A program made the position numbers and the translations under genes. From CBDCWA01 sp046048295 (GTDB lineage Bacteria > Pseudomonadota > Alphaproteobacteria > Rhizobiales > Hyphomicrobiaceae), in contig JBJOGJ010000005.1 in NCBI GenBank assembly GCA_046048295.1, forward strand, positions 1-40,486: a DNA stretch of 40,486 nucleotides, given 5' to 3'. Below, one piece after another: positions 33,454 through 40,486 of the stretch (its first letter is position 1; every line of letters starts with the position of its first letter). The notes beneath the pieces are model-generated. The model searched no databases and was not told the DNA's origin. It was given only the letters and a program-made list of their open reading frames with translations.

Positions 33454-34643
33454 TTTTTGCTCCCGAGAATCAGTGCCGTCTCGCAAACCGTATTGCCGCC
33501 ATGGCCCGAGACGAGGCCGACCTCGGCATCCTTCACCTGGCGGTCCGGACCGTATATGCCCTGCAGCTGGCGAACGCCTTCGACAACTTGCAGCATACCT
33601 TCCACGTGGGCTTCCGAGAGCTGACCTCCGGAAGTGTTCGTCGGCATGGCTCCATCGAGCCGAAGCGCTCCGGAAGCCACGAATTCTCCGCCCTCCCCCT
33701 TTTTGCAGAAGCCATAATCCTCGAGCTGTGCGAGGACCATGTAGGTGAAGCAATCGTAGATTTGCGCGAAATCGATATCATTGGGTCCGACGCCCGCCAT
33801 GGCGTATGCGGTCTTGCCGGCCTCGATCGCACCTGTGTGGGTGCCATTATCGTTGTTCTGCCAACCGGTCAGGTTGTTGAATGTACCGAAACCCTTGATA
33901 TAGACCGGACGCTGCCTGAGATCCTTCGCCCGCTCCGCCGAGGTCACGACCACGGCACCCGCGGCATCCGTCTGCAGCGAACAGTCGTAAAGGCCGAACG
34001 GCTCGACGATCATGCGCCCTGCAAGATAGTCCTCCATCGTCAGAGGCTTCTTCATGACCGCTTCGGGGTTGCGAAGGGCATGCTCCCGGAAGGCCACCGC
34101 GATATGCCCGAAGTGCTCGCGCGTCGTGCCATAGTCATGCATGTGGCGGCGGGCACCGAGCGCGTGGGCAGCAACCGCACTGAAAAATCCGAGCTCAGGC
34201 CCGAACTCGGAACTTTCCATCTGCTGCGGACGGCCGGAACTGCGCATGTGGCTGGCTGTACTGGCATGCACACGCGACCAGTTGTTGCGGCCGTAACCGA
34301 CCAGCACATTGGTGGCGAGGCCGGCGTCGATGACCATTGCCGCCAACCCCACGGCCAACGCCTGGCTTGCCCCGCCATTCGTCAGCGTCGTCGAGAAGCG
34401 AGCGTCGATCCCGAGTCGCTCGCCCACAACCTGATGGAACGTGTAGATCTCATCAGGGCCGCGGCAGATGAGGCCATCGATGTCCTTCATCTTGAGGCCG
34501 GCGTCGTCGAGCGCGGCCGCCATCGCCTGCTCGAGCAATCCGAGCGACGAGACGCCCGGCACCTTGCCAAGTCGGCTCTTTCCCGTACCGACGATGGCAC
34601 AGCGATTACGCAGATGCTTGGATGGCTCGAGTGGCATTGTCAT
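33450..34643 (-). CDS. Thiolase-like protein lacking the catalytic Cys (possible Ltp2-type aldolase)
   Basis: A 397-residue thiolase-superfamily protein. At the nucleophile position the sequence reads TNGGASQALAVG, with Gly91 where the Cys80 of the other thiolase in this window stands. The later motif reads NTSGGQLSEAHVEG rather than GHPxGATG. These changes fit the Ltp2/SCP-x-like clade, in which a thiolase-fold protein complexed with a DUF35 partner performs retro-aldol cleavage of a beta-hydroxyacyl-CoA instead of thiolysis. It overlaps the CoA-transferase gene upstream and the DUF35 gene downstream by 4 bases each, so all three are translationally coupled. Aldolase activity is inferred from the motif and the partner, not shown. 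Confidence 0.82.
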   Translation of the reverse strand: MTMPLEPSKHLRNRCAIVGTGKSRLGKVPGVSSLGLLEQAMAAALDDAGLKMKDIDGLICRGPDEIYTFHQVVGERLGIDARFSTTLTNGGASQALAVGLAAMVIDAGLATNVLVGYGRNNWSRVHASTASHMRSSGRPQQMESSEFGPELGFFSAVAAHALGARRHMHDYGTTREHFGHIAVAFREHALRNPEAVMKKPLTMEDYLAGRMIVEPFGLYDCSLQTDAAGAVVVTSAERAKDLRQRPVYIKGFGTFNNLTGWQNNDNGTHTGAIEAGKTAYAMAGVGPNDIDFAQIYDCFTYMVLAQLEDYGFCKKGEGGEFVASGALRLDGAMPTNTSGGQLSEAHVEGMLQVVEGVRQLQGIYGPDRQVKDAEVGLVSGHGGNTVCETALILGSKK

Positions 34644-35797
34644 GCATTTTCTCCTGGAACCTTCAGTCCGACCCGCGCCAGAACTTCGGCCGTATGCTCC
34701 CCGTGAAGAGGCGCGGGCGACCTGATCTCACACGGCGTATCCGACAACGTGACCGCCCCCCCGACGAGCTTGACGGTTCCAAGCTTCGGATGCGGAATCT
34801 CCTTGATCATGCCGAGATGCTGAACCTGCGGGTCCGCAAGCGCCTCATCAAGAGAATAGATGGGGGCTGAAGGCACGTCCGCCTCGCGCAGCGCCTCCAG
34901 CCAATGTTCCCTTGGTTTGGTCTGGAAGATGGCGGAAAGCTTGCCGGAAAGTTCGTCATAGTTCTTGCGCCGATCTGCCTTGGTCTTGAAGCGCTCATCC
35001 GCAATCCATTCCTCGTGCCCGACCACCCGGCAGAGCCCCTCCCAGAACTTGGGTGGCGAAGAGAGATGCACGACGAACGGCTTGCCGTCTCCGGCAACGA
35101 ATGCGAACACCGCTGCCGTCTGCGTCCTGGTCTTACGGCGGGGAACCTTGCCTTCCTCGAAATAGCGTGCTGCATTCTCTCCGAGAAACGCCAGTGTCGA
35201 TGAGAGCAGCGAGGTGTCGACTCGCTGTCCCCGGCCGGTACGCTCGCGCGCACAGATGGCGCCGAGGATGCCATAGGCCGCCATGATGCCCGAGAGATGG
35301 TCCGAGAGCGATACGCCCATCGGCTTCGGATCCTCCAGATCCGTGAGAACCGACAGAAGCGCGCCCATCGCCTGACCAACTGTATCGTAGCCTGGCCGCT
35401 TGGCATACGGTCCTGTCTGCCCGAAACCGGTAACCGAGCAGTAGATGAGCCGCGGGTTGGCCGCGTTGAGCGTTTCGTAGCCAAGTCCGAGCCGCTCCAT
35501 CGTCCCGGGCCGAAAGTTCTCTATGACCACGTCCGCCGTGGCGGCAAGCTTCAGTGCCGCCTCGACTCCTGCCTCCGACTTGAGGTCGAGCACAATGCTC
35601 TTCTTGTTCCGGTTGACGGAGCCGAAGGTTGCCGAGTAGTCGGCCGCCCCCCAGGAGCGGAACGGATCCCCACCTTTGACGGTCTCGACCTTGATCACCT
35701 CTGCACCGAGGTCGGCGAGCATCATGCCCGCATAGGGACCTGACACATAGGATGCAAACTCAAGCACCGTGATGCCGTCGAGCGCCGTCTTGGCCAC
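34640..35797 (-). CDS. Family III CoA-transferase (CaiB/BaiF)
   Basis: A 385-residue CoA-transferase. Catalytic Asp166 lies in GVSLSDHLSGIM, aligning with Asp171 of the other transferase in the window. The ITVLEFASYVSGPYAGMMLA start and GRGQRVDTSL segment are typical. It should load CoA onto a carboxylic acid from an acyl-CoA donor. The start is GTG at 35797 with AAGGAG 6 bases upstream. Its stop overlaps the thiolase-like start (ATGA). Upstream on the same strand, 62 bases away, is the third binding protein. The order (uptake, activation, cleavage) suggests one pathway for one acid. Confidence 0.9.
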   Translation of the reverse strand: MAKTALDGITVLEFASYVSGPYAGMMLADLGAEVIKVETVKGGDPFRSWGAADYSATFGSVNRNKKSIVLDLKSEAGVEAALKLAATADVVIENFRPGTMERLGLGYETLNAANPRLIYCSVTGFGQTGPYAKRPGYDTVGQAMGALLSVLTDLEDPKPMGVSLSDHLSGIMAAYGILGAICARERTGRGQRVDTSLLSSTLAFLGENAARYFEEGKVPRRKTRTQTAAVFAFVAGDGKPFVVHLSSPPKFWEGLCRVVGHEEWIADERFKTKADRRKNYDELSGKLSAIFQTKPREHWLEALREADVPSAPIYSLDEALADPQVQHLGMIKEIPHPKLGTVKLVGGAVTLSDTPCEIRSPAPLHGEHTAEVLARVGLKVPGENA

Positions 35798-35859
35798 TAG
35801 ATTCTCCTTTGGAAAATGCCTGTCTACACTCGGAATTCGCGCGGCTCCATCCAGTCCCG

Positions 35860-36891
35860 CTACTGAGCGATCTTTCTGAGTCGGGCGAGGAGTGCCGGAG
35901 GCATGGATTTCACCTCAGCCAATATATCATTGATCTCTTTGCCGGATACCGGGTCGATTTCCATCTTCCGCTCCGCAGCGGTCTTGAGGAAGCCGGCATC
36001 CTTCATGGTCGCATCGAAGGCGGCACGCAGGATTGCCACGCGGTCGGGCGGCACTTTGGGGCCAAGCGCAAGGGGACGCCCCATGAGCTGCGGCGTGAAC
36101 ACAACCCGAAGCATCTTCAGGTCGTCGGGGGCCTTGACGAGATCGAAGACAACCGGGACATCAGTGAACTGCTTGTCCTTGTCGAAGCCGAGCAGCATCA
36201 TGACTTTGATGTTGCCCGAATCAAGCCATGGCTTGATCCGCGACCGCAACGCGGCGGAAGATCCGCCGGAAGCATGGCCGAGAGCTTCCTTTTTCTCAAG
36301 CGCGAAGAGCGAAGCTGTCGATCCCTTGTAGCCTTCGACAACCTTGAATTTCATGCCCAGCACTTCGTTCAGCACCCGTGGATAGAGTGACGAGGATGTG
36401 CCGGGTGTCGACGAACTCATTACGACCTCGATCTTCTTGAGATCGTCGAGCGTCCGCACACCCGACTCCTTGTGGATGAGTAGAAGCCCAGTCTCCTTTT
36501 GCGGACTGCCAAGCCAGTTGAACTTGTCGACTTCGAACCGTGCCTTCATGGTGTCAGGATAAAGCAAGGGCACAAGCGGAAGCTCGCGCTGGAAGCCGCC
36601 GATCACCGTTCCGTCCTGCGGCAGGCTGCCATAAACGGCATTGGCGGCGATGAAGCTGCTGGCACCGGGCATATTCTTGACGACAATTGTAGGTTTGCCG
36701 GGAATATGGCTGTCGATGTATTGGGCGATCGTTCGCGCGTACTGGTCATATCCGCCTCCAACGGTCACGCCGATCACCATGTTGATCGTCTTGCCCTTGT
36801 AGAAATCTGCGGCGAGCGCGAAACCCGATGACAGCGAGATCGCAACGGCGGCACTCGCCGCAATGAGACGCGGACGGCGATAGAACTTCAC
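35860..36891 (-). CDS. Tripartite tricarboxylate transporter-type (Bug/TctC-like) periplasmic binding protein
   Basis: A 343-residue secreted protein. A GTG start at 36891 follows AGGAGGAG, and the N-terminus is a signal peptide ending at FALA. The mature protein begins ADFYKGKTINM, then VTVGGGYDQYARTIA and KNMPGASSFIAAN, related to the other two binding proteins here. It is the first gene of the operon with CoA-transferase, thiolase-like and DUF35 genes, so it probably delivers the substrate of that set or a nutrient needed with it. There is no TctA/TctB. The frame extends upstream to 36957 without start support. Confidence 0.85.
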   Translation of the reverse strand: MKFYRRPRLIAASAAVAISLSSGFALAADFYKGKTINMVIGVTVGGGYDQYARTIAQYIDSHIPGKPTIVVKNMPGASSFIAANAVYGSLPQDGTVIGGFQRELPLVPLLYPDTMKARFEVDKFNWLGSPQKETGLLLIHKESGVRTLDDLKKIEVVMSSSTPGTSSSLYPRVLNEVLGMKFKVVEGYKGSTASLFALEKKEALGHASGGSSAALRSRIKPWLDSGNIKVMMLLGFDKDKQFTDVPVVFDLVKAPDDLKMLRVVFTPQLMGRPLALGPKVPPDRVAILRAAFDATMKDAGFLKTAAERKMEIDPVSGKEINDILAEVKSMPPALLARLRKIAQ

Positions 36892-37013
36892 GATTGTCTC
36901 CTCCTGGCACCTGAAGATGGCCTGCGCCGGTTCTGCCCTGCGCAACACTGGGGGCACGCGCCCGATTGCAGTGAACCATTAGGCCCAGCGGACGTCAATC
37001 GCGGGTTGAGCGG

Positions 37014-37544
37014 CTAAGGATTCTTTGCTTTCTCGATCGCATCGGCGATCAGCTGCTTGGCTTCTTCATGGTCGCCCCAATGGTCGATCCTGACCCACTT
37101 GCCCGGCTCCAGATCCTTGTAGTGACCAAAGAAGTGCTCGATCTGCATGAGTGTGATATCGGGCAGATCCGTGCGCGTGACGACTTTCTCGTATCGTCGA
37201 CTGAGCTTGGCGCTCGGCACTGCCAGGATCTTCTCGTCCTTGCCGCCGTCATCCTCCATGACGAGGACACCGATTGGACGACAGTTCAGCACTGCCCCAG
37301 GTATGATTGCCCGGGTATTGCACACGAGAACATCGATAGGATCGCCGTCGGACGACAGGGTATGCGGAACGAAACCGTAGTTCCCTGGATATCGCATCGG
37401 CGTGTAGAGAAACCGGTCGACGAACAACGTACCGGATGCCTTGTCGAGTTCATACTTGATCGGCTCGCCACCGAGCGGCACCTCCACCACCACGTTGACG
37501 TCTTTAGGCGGATCGTTGCCGATGGCAATTGCATCGAGGCGCAT
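37014..37544 (-). CDS. ppa: Inorganic pyrophosphatase (family I)
   Basis: A 176-residue soluble enzyme that hydrolyses pyrophosphate to two phosphates, pulling biosynthetic reactions forward. The family I hallmark DGDPIDVLV holds the metal-binding aspartates; KYELD, RYPGNYGFVPHT and MEDDGGKDEKI are other conserved stretches. Length and the start MRLDAIAIGNDPP match alphaproteobacterial Ppa. The ATG at 37544 has AAGGAG about 7 bases upstream; a longer frame to 37604 is rejected. It lies 88 bases downstream of yihA on the same strand, where argB is often found in Rhizobiales. Confidence 0.96.
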   Translation of the reverse strand: MRLDAIAIGNDPPKDVNVVVEVPLGGEPIKYELDKASGTLFVDRFLYTPMRYPGNYGFVPHTLSSDGDPIDVLVCNTRAIIPGAVLNCRPIGVLVMEDDGGKDEKILAVPSAKLSRRYEKVVTRTDLPDITLMQIEHFFGHYKDLEPGKWVRIDHWGDHEEAKQLIADAIEKAKNP

Positions 37545-37632
37545 GAAGAGCTCCTTTGCCTGCCGGTTCTCGATGAACCGGTTGGACAGAATAGTCCATT
37601 GCATTCCATAGTCCGATCACGTCGCGCCAACC

Positions 37633-38289
37633 CTATTCGGAAAGCAGTGATGCGATCGCGGCACGCAGTTCCGCTACTCCCTCGCCGTTGTCGGAGGAGG
37701 TTGCAATGACGACGGGGAAGGCAGCCCCCTCCGAAGCGATTGCCGTCCTGGTCTCGTCAAGCACGATCGCGCGCTTGGCAAGCGAGATCTTGTCGATCTT
37801 CGTCAGAACGACCTGATAGGAGACTGCAGCTGTGTTTAGTAGTGCCATGACCTCGCGATCGACAGGCTTGATGCCGTGACGGCTGTCGATCAGCAGATAG
37901 ACCCGGCGCAAGGTCGTGCGGCCGCGCAGGTAATCCCTGACGAGCTCCGTCCAGTTCTCAACGACGCCCTTTGGCGCCTTGGCGTAGCCATAGCCGGGCA
38001 TGTCTACGAGATAGGCGTCCACACCTTCCGTGTTGAAGTAGATGAGTTCCTGCGTCCGCCCAGGCGTGTTGGATGTACGCGCCAGGCCATGCTGGTTGAC
38101 GAGTGCATTGATCAGGCTCGACTTGCCGACATTGGATCGTCCGGCAAAAGCAAATTCCAATCGATCAGCAGGCGGCAGCACATCGAGCCTGGGTACGCTC
38201 ATGACGAACTGCCAGGAGCGGGCAAAAAGTGCGGCTCCCGCCTTCAGCTCATCCTCGTTCGCCGGCTCTCCCTGCATCACGACTGACAC
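37633..38289 (-). CDS. yihA: Ribosome biogenesis GTP-binding protein YihA/YsxC (EngB)
   Basis: A TRAFAC GTPase of about 218 residues needed for late assembly of the large ribosomal subunit. All G motifs are seen: G1 GRSNVGKSS, G2 TPGRTQ, G3 DMPGYG, G4 TKID and G5 near ATSS. The region upstream (WQFVMSVPRLDVLPP) is typical of the family. The start is uncertain: the frame opens with a TTG at 38334 inside yidC, but GTG at 38289 or ATG at 38277 fits better. Its start is close to the yidC stop (38297), so the two are probably co-transcribed. Confidence 0.93.
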   Translation of the reverse strand: MSVVMQGEPANEDELKAGAALFARSWQFVMSVPRLDVLPPADRLEFAFAGRSNVGKSSLINALVNQHGLARTSNTPGRTQELIYFNTEGVDAYLVDMPGYGYAKAPKGVVENWTELVRDYLRGRTTLRRVYLLIDSRHGIKPVDREVMALLNTAAVSYQVVLTKIDKISLAKRAIVLDETRTAIASEGAAFPVVIATSSDNGEGVAELRAAIASLLSE

Positions 38290-38296
38290 ACGATTC

Positions 38297-40234
38297 TCAG
38301 CTCTTTCGGGAGACGAGCTTTCGAACAGGATCAATAGTCTTCTTCAAGTTCTCGATCAGTGGCACATCGACCCCCTGCCGCTTCATGATGACCCATTGCT
38401 GCGCAATCGAAAGCACGTTGTTCCAGAACCAGTAGATAACGAGGCCTGCAGCGAAGCCAGCGAGCAGAACCGTGAAGATCACCGGCATCCAGTTGAAGAT
38501 CTGCTGTTGGACGGGATCTGGCTGCTGCGGATTGAGCTGCATCTGGAACCACATGGTGATGCCCATCAGCAGTGGCCATGCGCCGATCGTATGGCCGAGC
38601 AGCATCGCTTCCGGTGATGGCCACGGCATCAGTCCGAACAGATTGAAGAGCGAGCTCGGATCCGGCGCCGAAAGATCCTGTATCCATCCGAAAAATGGTG
38701 CATGGCGCATGTCGATCGTCACGAACAGCACTTTGTAGAGCGCAAAGAACACCGGAATCTGAACGAGGATCGGCAGGCAGCCCGCCAGCGGGTTGACCTT
38801 CTCCTTCTGGTAAAGCTCCATCATCGCCTGTTGCTGGCGCGCCTTGTCCTCCTTGAAGCGGTCACGGATCTTCTCCATTTCCGGCTGCAGCTTTTTCATC
38901 TTCGCCATCGACTCGTAGGACTTGTTGGCGAGCGGGAAGAACAGCAGCTTGACGAGGACGGTGACCGCAAGAATAGCGACGCCGAAGTTGCCTATCAGGT
39001 TGTAGAGCCAGTTGAGCAGATAGAACATCGGCCGGGTGATGAAATGAAACCATCCCCAATCGATCAACAAATCGAAGCGCTCGATTTTGGACTGCTCACC
39101 ATAGGATTCCACCAGACCGACGCGTTTCGCACCGGCAAACATCTGGCTCGTAACGACTCCGGATTCCCCGGGGGCCAGACTGAGAGGATGGCTTGAAATG
39201 AAATCCGCCTGGAACGACTCTTTCGTTGTCGCCGATTTCTTGGTAGGCGACTTCAGGTTGGCGTTATAGGTCATACTCTGGCTCGGTATGAGCGTTGCCG
39301 CCCAATACTTGTCCGTGAAACCTAGCCAACCTCCGGACACGGTTGAGTATGTCTTGTCAGCCTTATCCTTCTGGATGTCGGAGTAGGTGATCTCCTGGTA
39401 GCCCTGCTTGCCGAGGAAGCCGATAAGACCTTCGTGCGCAATGAAGAAGCCTTCAATCTTGGGCGTGCCGTAACGATAGATCCTGCCGTAGGGATAGAGC
39501 GACAGTCTTTGACTGGATTTGTTCATCACCCGCTGCTCGATCTTGAACATATAATCTGCATCGATCGAGATCGTACGGCGAAATTCCACACCGGAAGGAT
39601 TTGTCCAGGAGAGGATGACGGGCTGTCCGGGCTTGAGTGTATTGCCTCCGGCGTTCTTCCAAAGTGTATCGCGGCCGGGTAGCTCCGTTGTTGTTTCTGG
39701 GCCCGCGCCCCAGCCGAATTCAGCAAAGTAGGGAGCAGGTGCATCGGCCGGGGAGAACAACGTTACGAATGGGCTGTTTTCCGAAAGCGTTTCCCGGTAC
39801 CGGATAAGCTTGAGGTCGTCGATGCGGCCACCCTTTAGCGCGATGGAACCCGACAAAGCCTGTGTCTCAATGGGTACGCGCGGAGAATTCTTCAAAGCCT
39901 GCTCACGTGCCGCACCCGCTGTAACGATCTGACCTGGAACGACCGGAGCGCTACCGTCGCGCGAAGGAGCAGGGGGAGCCCCGTCTTTCGAGATAGTTGT
40001 TGCCGGCGACGGCGCTTTCGACCCGGCAACGGACTTTTCAGCCCCAACACCGGACGGAACTGTGCCGCTCGGCAAGCCCACTTGCTCCTGCTTCTTGAGT
40101 TCCGCCTGCCGGCGCGCTTGTTCCTCTTTCATCTTGGGACCGGCATAGAGGAAATGCCAGGCCATCAACACGCAGACTGAAAGAATGATGGCGAGCAGCA
40201 GGTTCTTTTGATTATCCGGCTGTTGCGATTGCAT
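38297..40234 (-). CDS. yidC: Membrane protein insertase YidC
   Basis: A 645-residue inner-membrane insertase that helps fold and insert proteins with or without SecYEG. Features: N-terminal signal-anchor (LLLAIILSVCVLMAWHFLY, about residues 12-30), a Pro/Ala-rich linker, a large periplasmic beta-domain (about 100-370), then the conserved core (WGWFHFITRPMFYLLNWLY, NFGVAILAVTVLVKLLFFPL, and GCLPILVQIPVFFALYKVL) containing the hydrophilic-groove Arg/Lys region. The basic cytoplasmic coil and a basic tail follow. It is longer than the usual 560-610. ATG at 40234 is the start. It lies downstream of rnpA, the classical arrangement, with a possible small ORF overlapping its start. Confidence 0.96.
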   Translation of the reverse strand: MQSQQPDNQKNLLLAIILSVCVLMAWHFLYAGPKMKEEQARRQAELKKQEQVGLPSGTVPSGVGAEKSVAGSKAPSPATTISKDGAPPAPSRDGSAPVVPGQIVTAGAAREQALKNSPRVPIETQALSGSIALKGGRIDDLKLIRYRETLSENSPFVTLFSPADAPAPYFAEFGWGAGPETTTELPGRDTLWKNAGGNTLKPGQPVILSWTNPSGVEFRRTISIDADYMFKIEQRVMNKSSQRLSLYPYGRIYRYGTPKIEGFFIAHEGLIGFLGKQGYQEITYSDIQKDKADKTYSTVSGGWLGFTDKYWAATLIPSQSMTYNANLKSPTKKSATTKESFQADFISSHPLSLAPGESGVVTSQMFAGAKRVGLVESYGEQSKIERFDLLIDWGWFHFITRPMFYLLNWLYNLIGNFGVAILAVTVLVKLLFFPLANKSYESMAKMKKLQPEMEKIRDRFKEDKARQQQAMMELYQKEKVNPLAGCLPILVQIPVFFALYKVLFVTIDMRHAPFFGWIQDLSAPDPSSLFNLFGLMPWPSPEAMLLGHTIGAWPLLMGITMWFQMQLNPQQPDPVQQQIFNWMPVIFTVLLAGFAAGLVIYWFWNNVLSIAQQWVIMKRQGVDVPLIENLKKTIDPVRKLVSRKS

Positions 40235-40295
40235 CGGCCTCTGGCTCCGCCTCTGGGATGATGATGTACTTGGCTTTGTCGGTCTGTTTGCCCAT
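40212..40295 (-). CDS. Possible 27-residue ORF overlapping the yidC start
   Basis: The ATG at 40295 has GAGGA about 6 bases upstream and the frame runs for 27 codons (starts MGKQTDKAKYIII, rich in Glu/Ala at the end) to a TAA at 40212. It overlaps the first 23 bases of yidC in another frame. It is too short for family assignment. It might be a real leader or coupling peptide for yidC translation, or chance. YidD, often found between rnpA and yidC, is absent. Confidence 0.35.
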   Translation of the reverse strand: MGKQTDKAKYIIIPEAEPEADAIATAG

Positions 40296-40330
40296 TTTTT
40301 TCCTCGATGGAAAGGGGCACCTCGTCACGG

Positions 40331-40486
40331 TCAGCCGGCCTCCCGCCGGCGTCGCCGCTGCAAAGCCGAGGATTGAGAAGTGCGCTCGATTGCCCTCCCC
40401 AGATCGTGGCAGAGAACGGCAAATTCAAGCGAAAGCGCCGGCGCCCGCGCCACGATCACATAGTCAAAACCAGGCTTGGCCCGCAC
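40331..40486 (-). CDS. rnpA: Ribonuclease P protein component, C-terminal part (partial at window edge)
   Basis: The last 51 residues of a minus-strand protein (reading V-R-A-K-P-G-F-D-Y-V-I-V-A-R-A from the edge) match the C-terminal end of RnpA. DYVIVARAPALSLEF and the following DLGRAIERT segment resemble the final strand and helix of RNase P protein. The role is to assist the RNase P RNA in 5' maturation of tRNA. The stop is at 40331. The position just upstream of yidC supports the call. The rest, and probably rpmH, lie beyond the window. Confidence 0.85.
   Translation of the reverse strand: MRAKPGFDYVIVARAPALSLEFAVLCHDLGRAIERTSQSSALQRRRRREAG

Noticed and set aside
1..40486. tRNA or rRNA genes, CRISPR arrays, insertion sequences, prophage
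   Set aside because: No cloverleaf-like segment, regular direct repeats, transposase, integrase or phage gene was seen when reading both strands.

Overview
The window (40,486 bases, GC-rich) looks like the chromosome of an alphaproteobacterium, most likely one of the Hyphomicrobiales (Rhizobiales). The evidence is the rnpA-yidC-yihA block with an alphaproteobacterial-type inorganic pyrophosphatase, a Mur-like Fur-family regulator, a quaternary-ammonium ABC transporter, and many tripartite-tricarboxylate (Bug/TctC-type) binding proteins. The species cannot be named from the sequence. No rRNA, tRNA, CRISPR array, transposase or phage gene was seen.

Bases 1-6370 hold the 3' end of a DUF2779 exonuclease-like gene, a TauE/SafE exporter, a small membrane protein, an FMN-dependent alpha-hydroxy-acid oxidase, and a three-gene ABC importer (binding protein, permease, ATPase) of the glycine betaine/proline type. 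A candidate promoter with an overlapping palindrome lies before the importer. Bases 6352-12090 form a signalling block: a hybrid histidine kinase (HisKA, ATPase, dead receiver, live receiver, Hpt), a TadG-like surface protein without a vWA domain, and three single-domain response regulators. Together these look like a branched phosphorelay. A Fur-family repressor and a Ca2+/Na+ antiporter follow, then about 860 bases with little coding content but several inverted repeats.

Bases 14716-36891 are an accessory catabolic region of about 22 kb without a recognisable regulator. It holds three related periplasmic binding proteins (none with TctA/TctB membrane partners), a translationally coupled pair of metallo-beta-lactamase-fold proteins of which the second has lost most metal ligands, and a Glu/Leu-type dehydrogenase. 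It also holds an orphan molybdenum hydroxylase large subunit with an enoyl-CoA hydratase, a flavin reductase, two thiolase-DUF35 modules (one with the catalytic Cys, one without), two family III CoA-transferases, an alpha/beta hydrolase, a UbiD-type decarboxylase, an MFS transporter, a frameshifted TauD/TfdA dioxygenase and an amidohydrolase. The parts fit uptake of an organic acid, activation to a CoA thioester, decarboxylation or ring chemistry, and cleavage by thiolase or retro-aldol steps. The substrate is unknown, and this pathway reading is inference.

Bases 37014-40486 are housekeeping on the minus strand: rnpA (partial), a possible 27-codon ORF, yidC, yihA (engB) and ppa.
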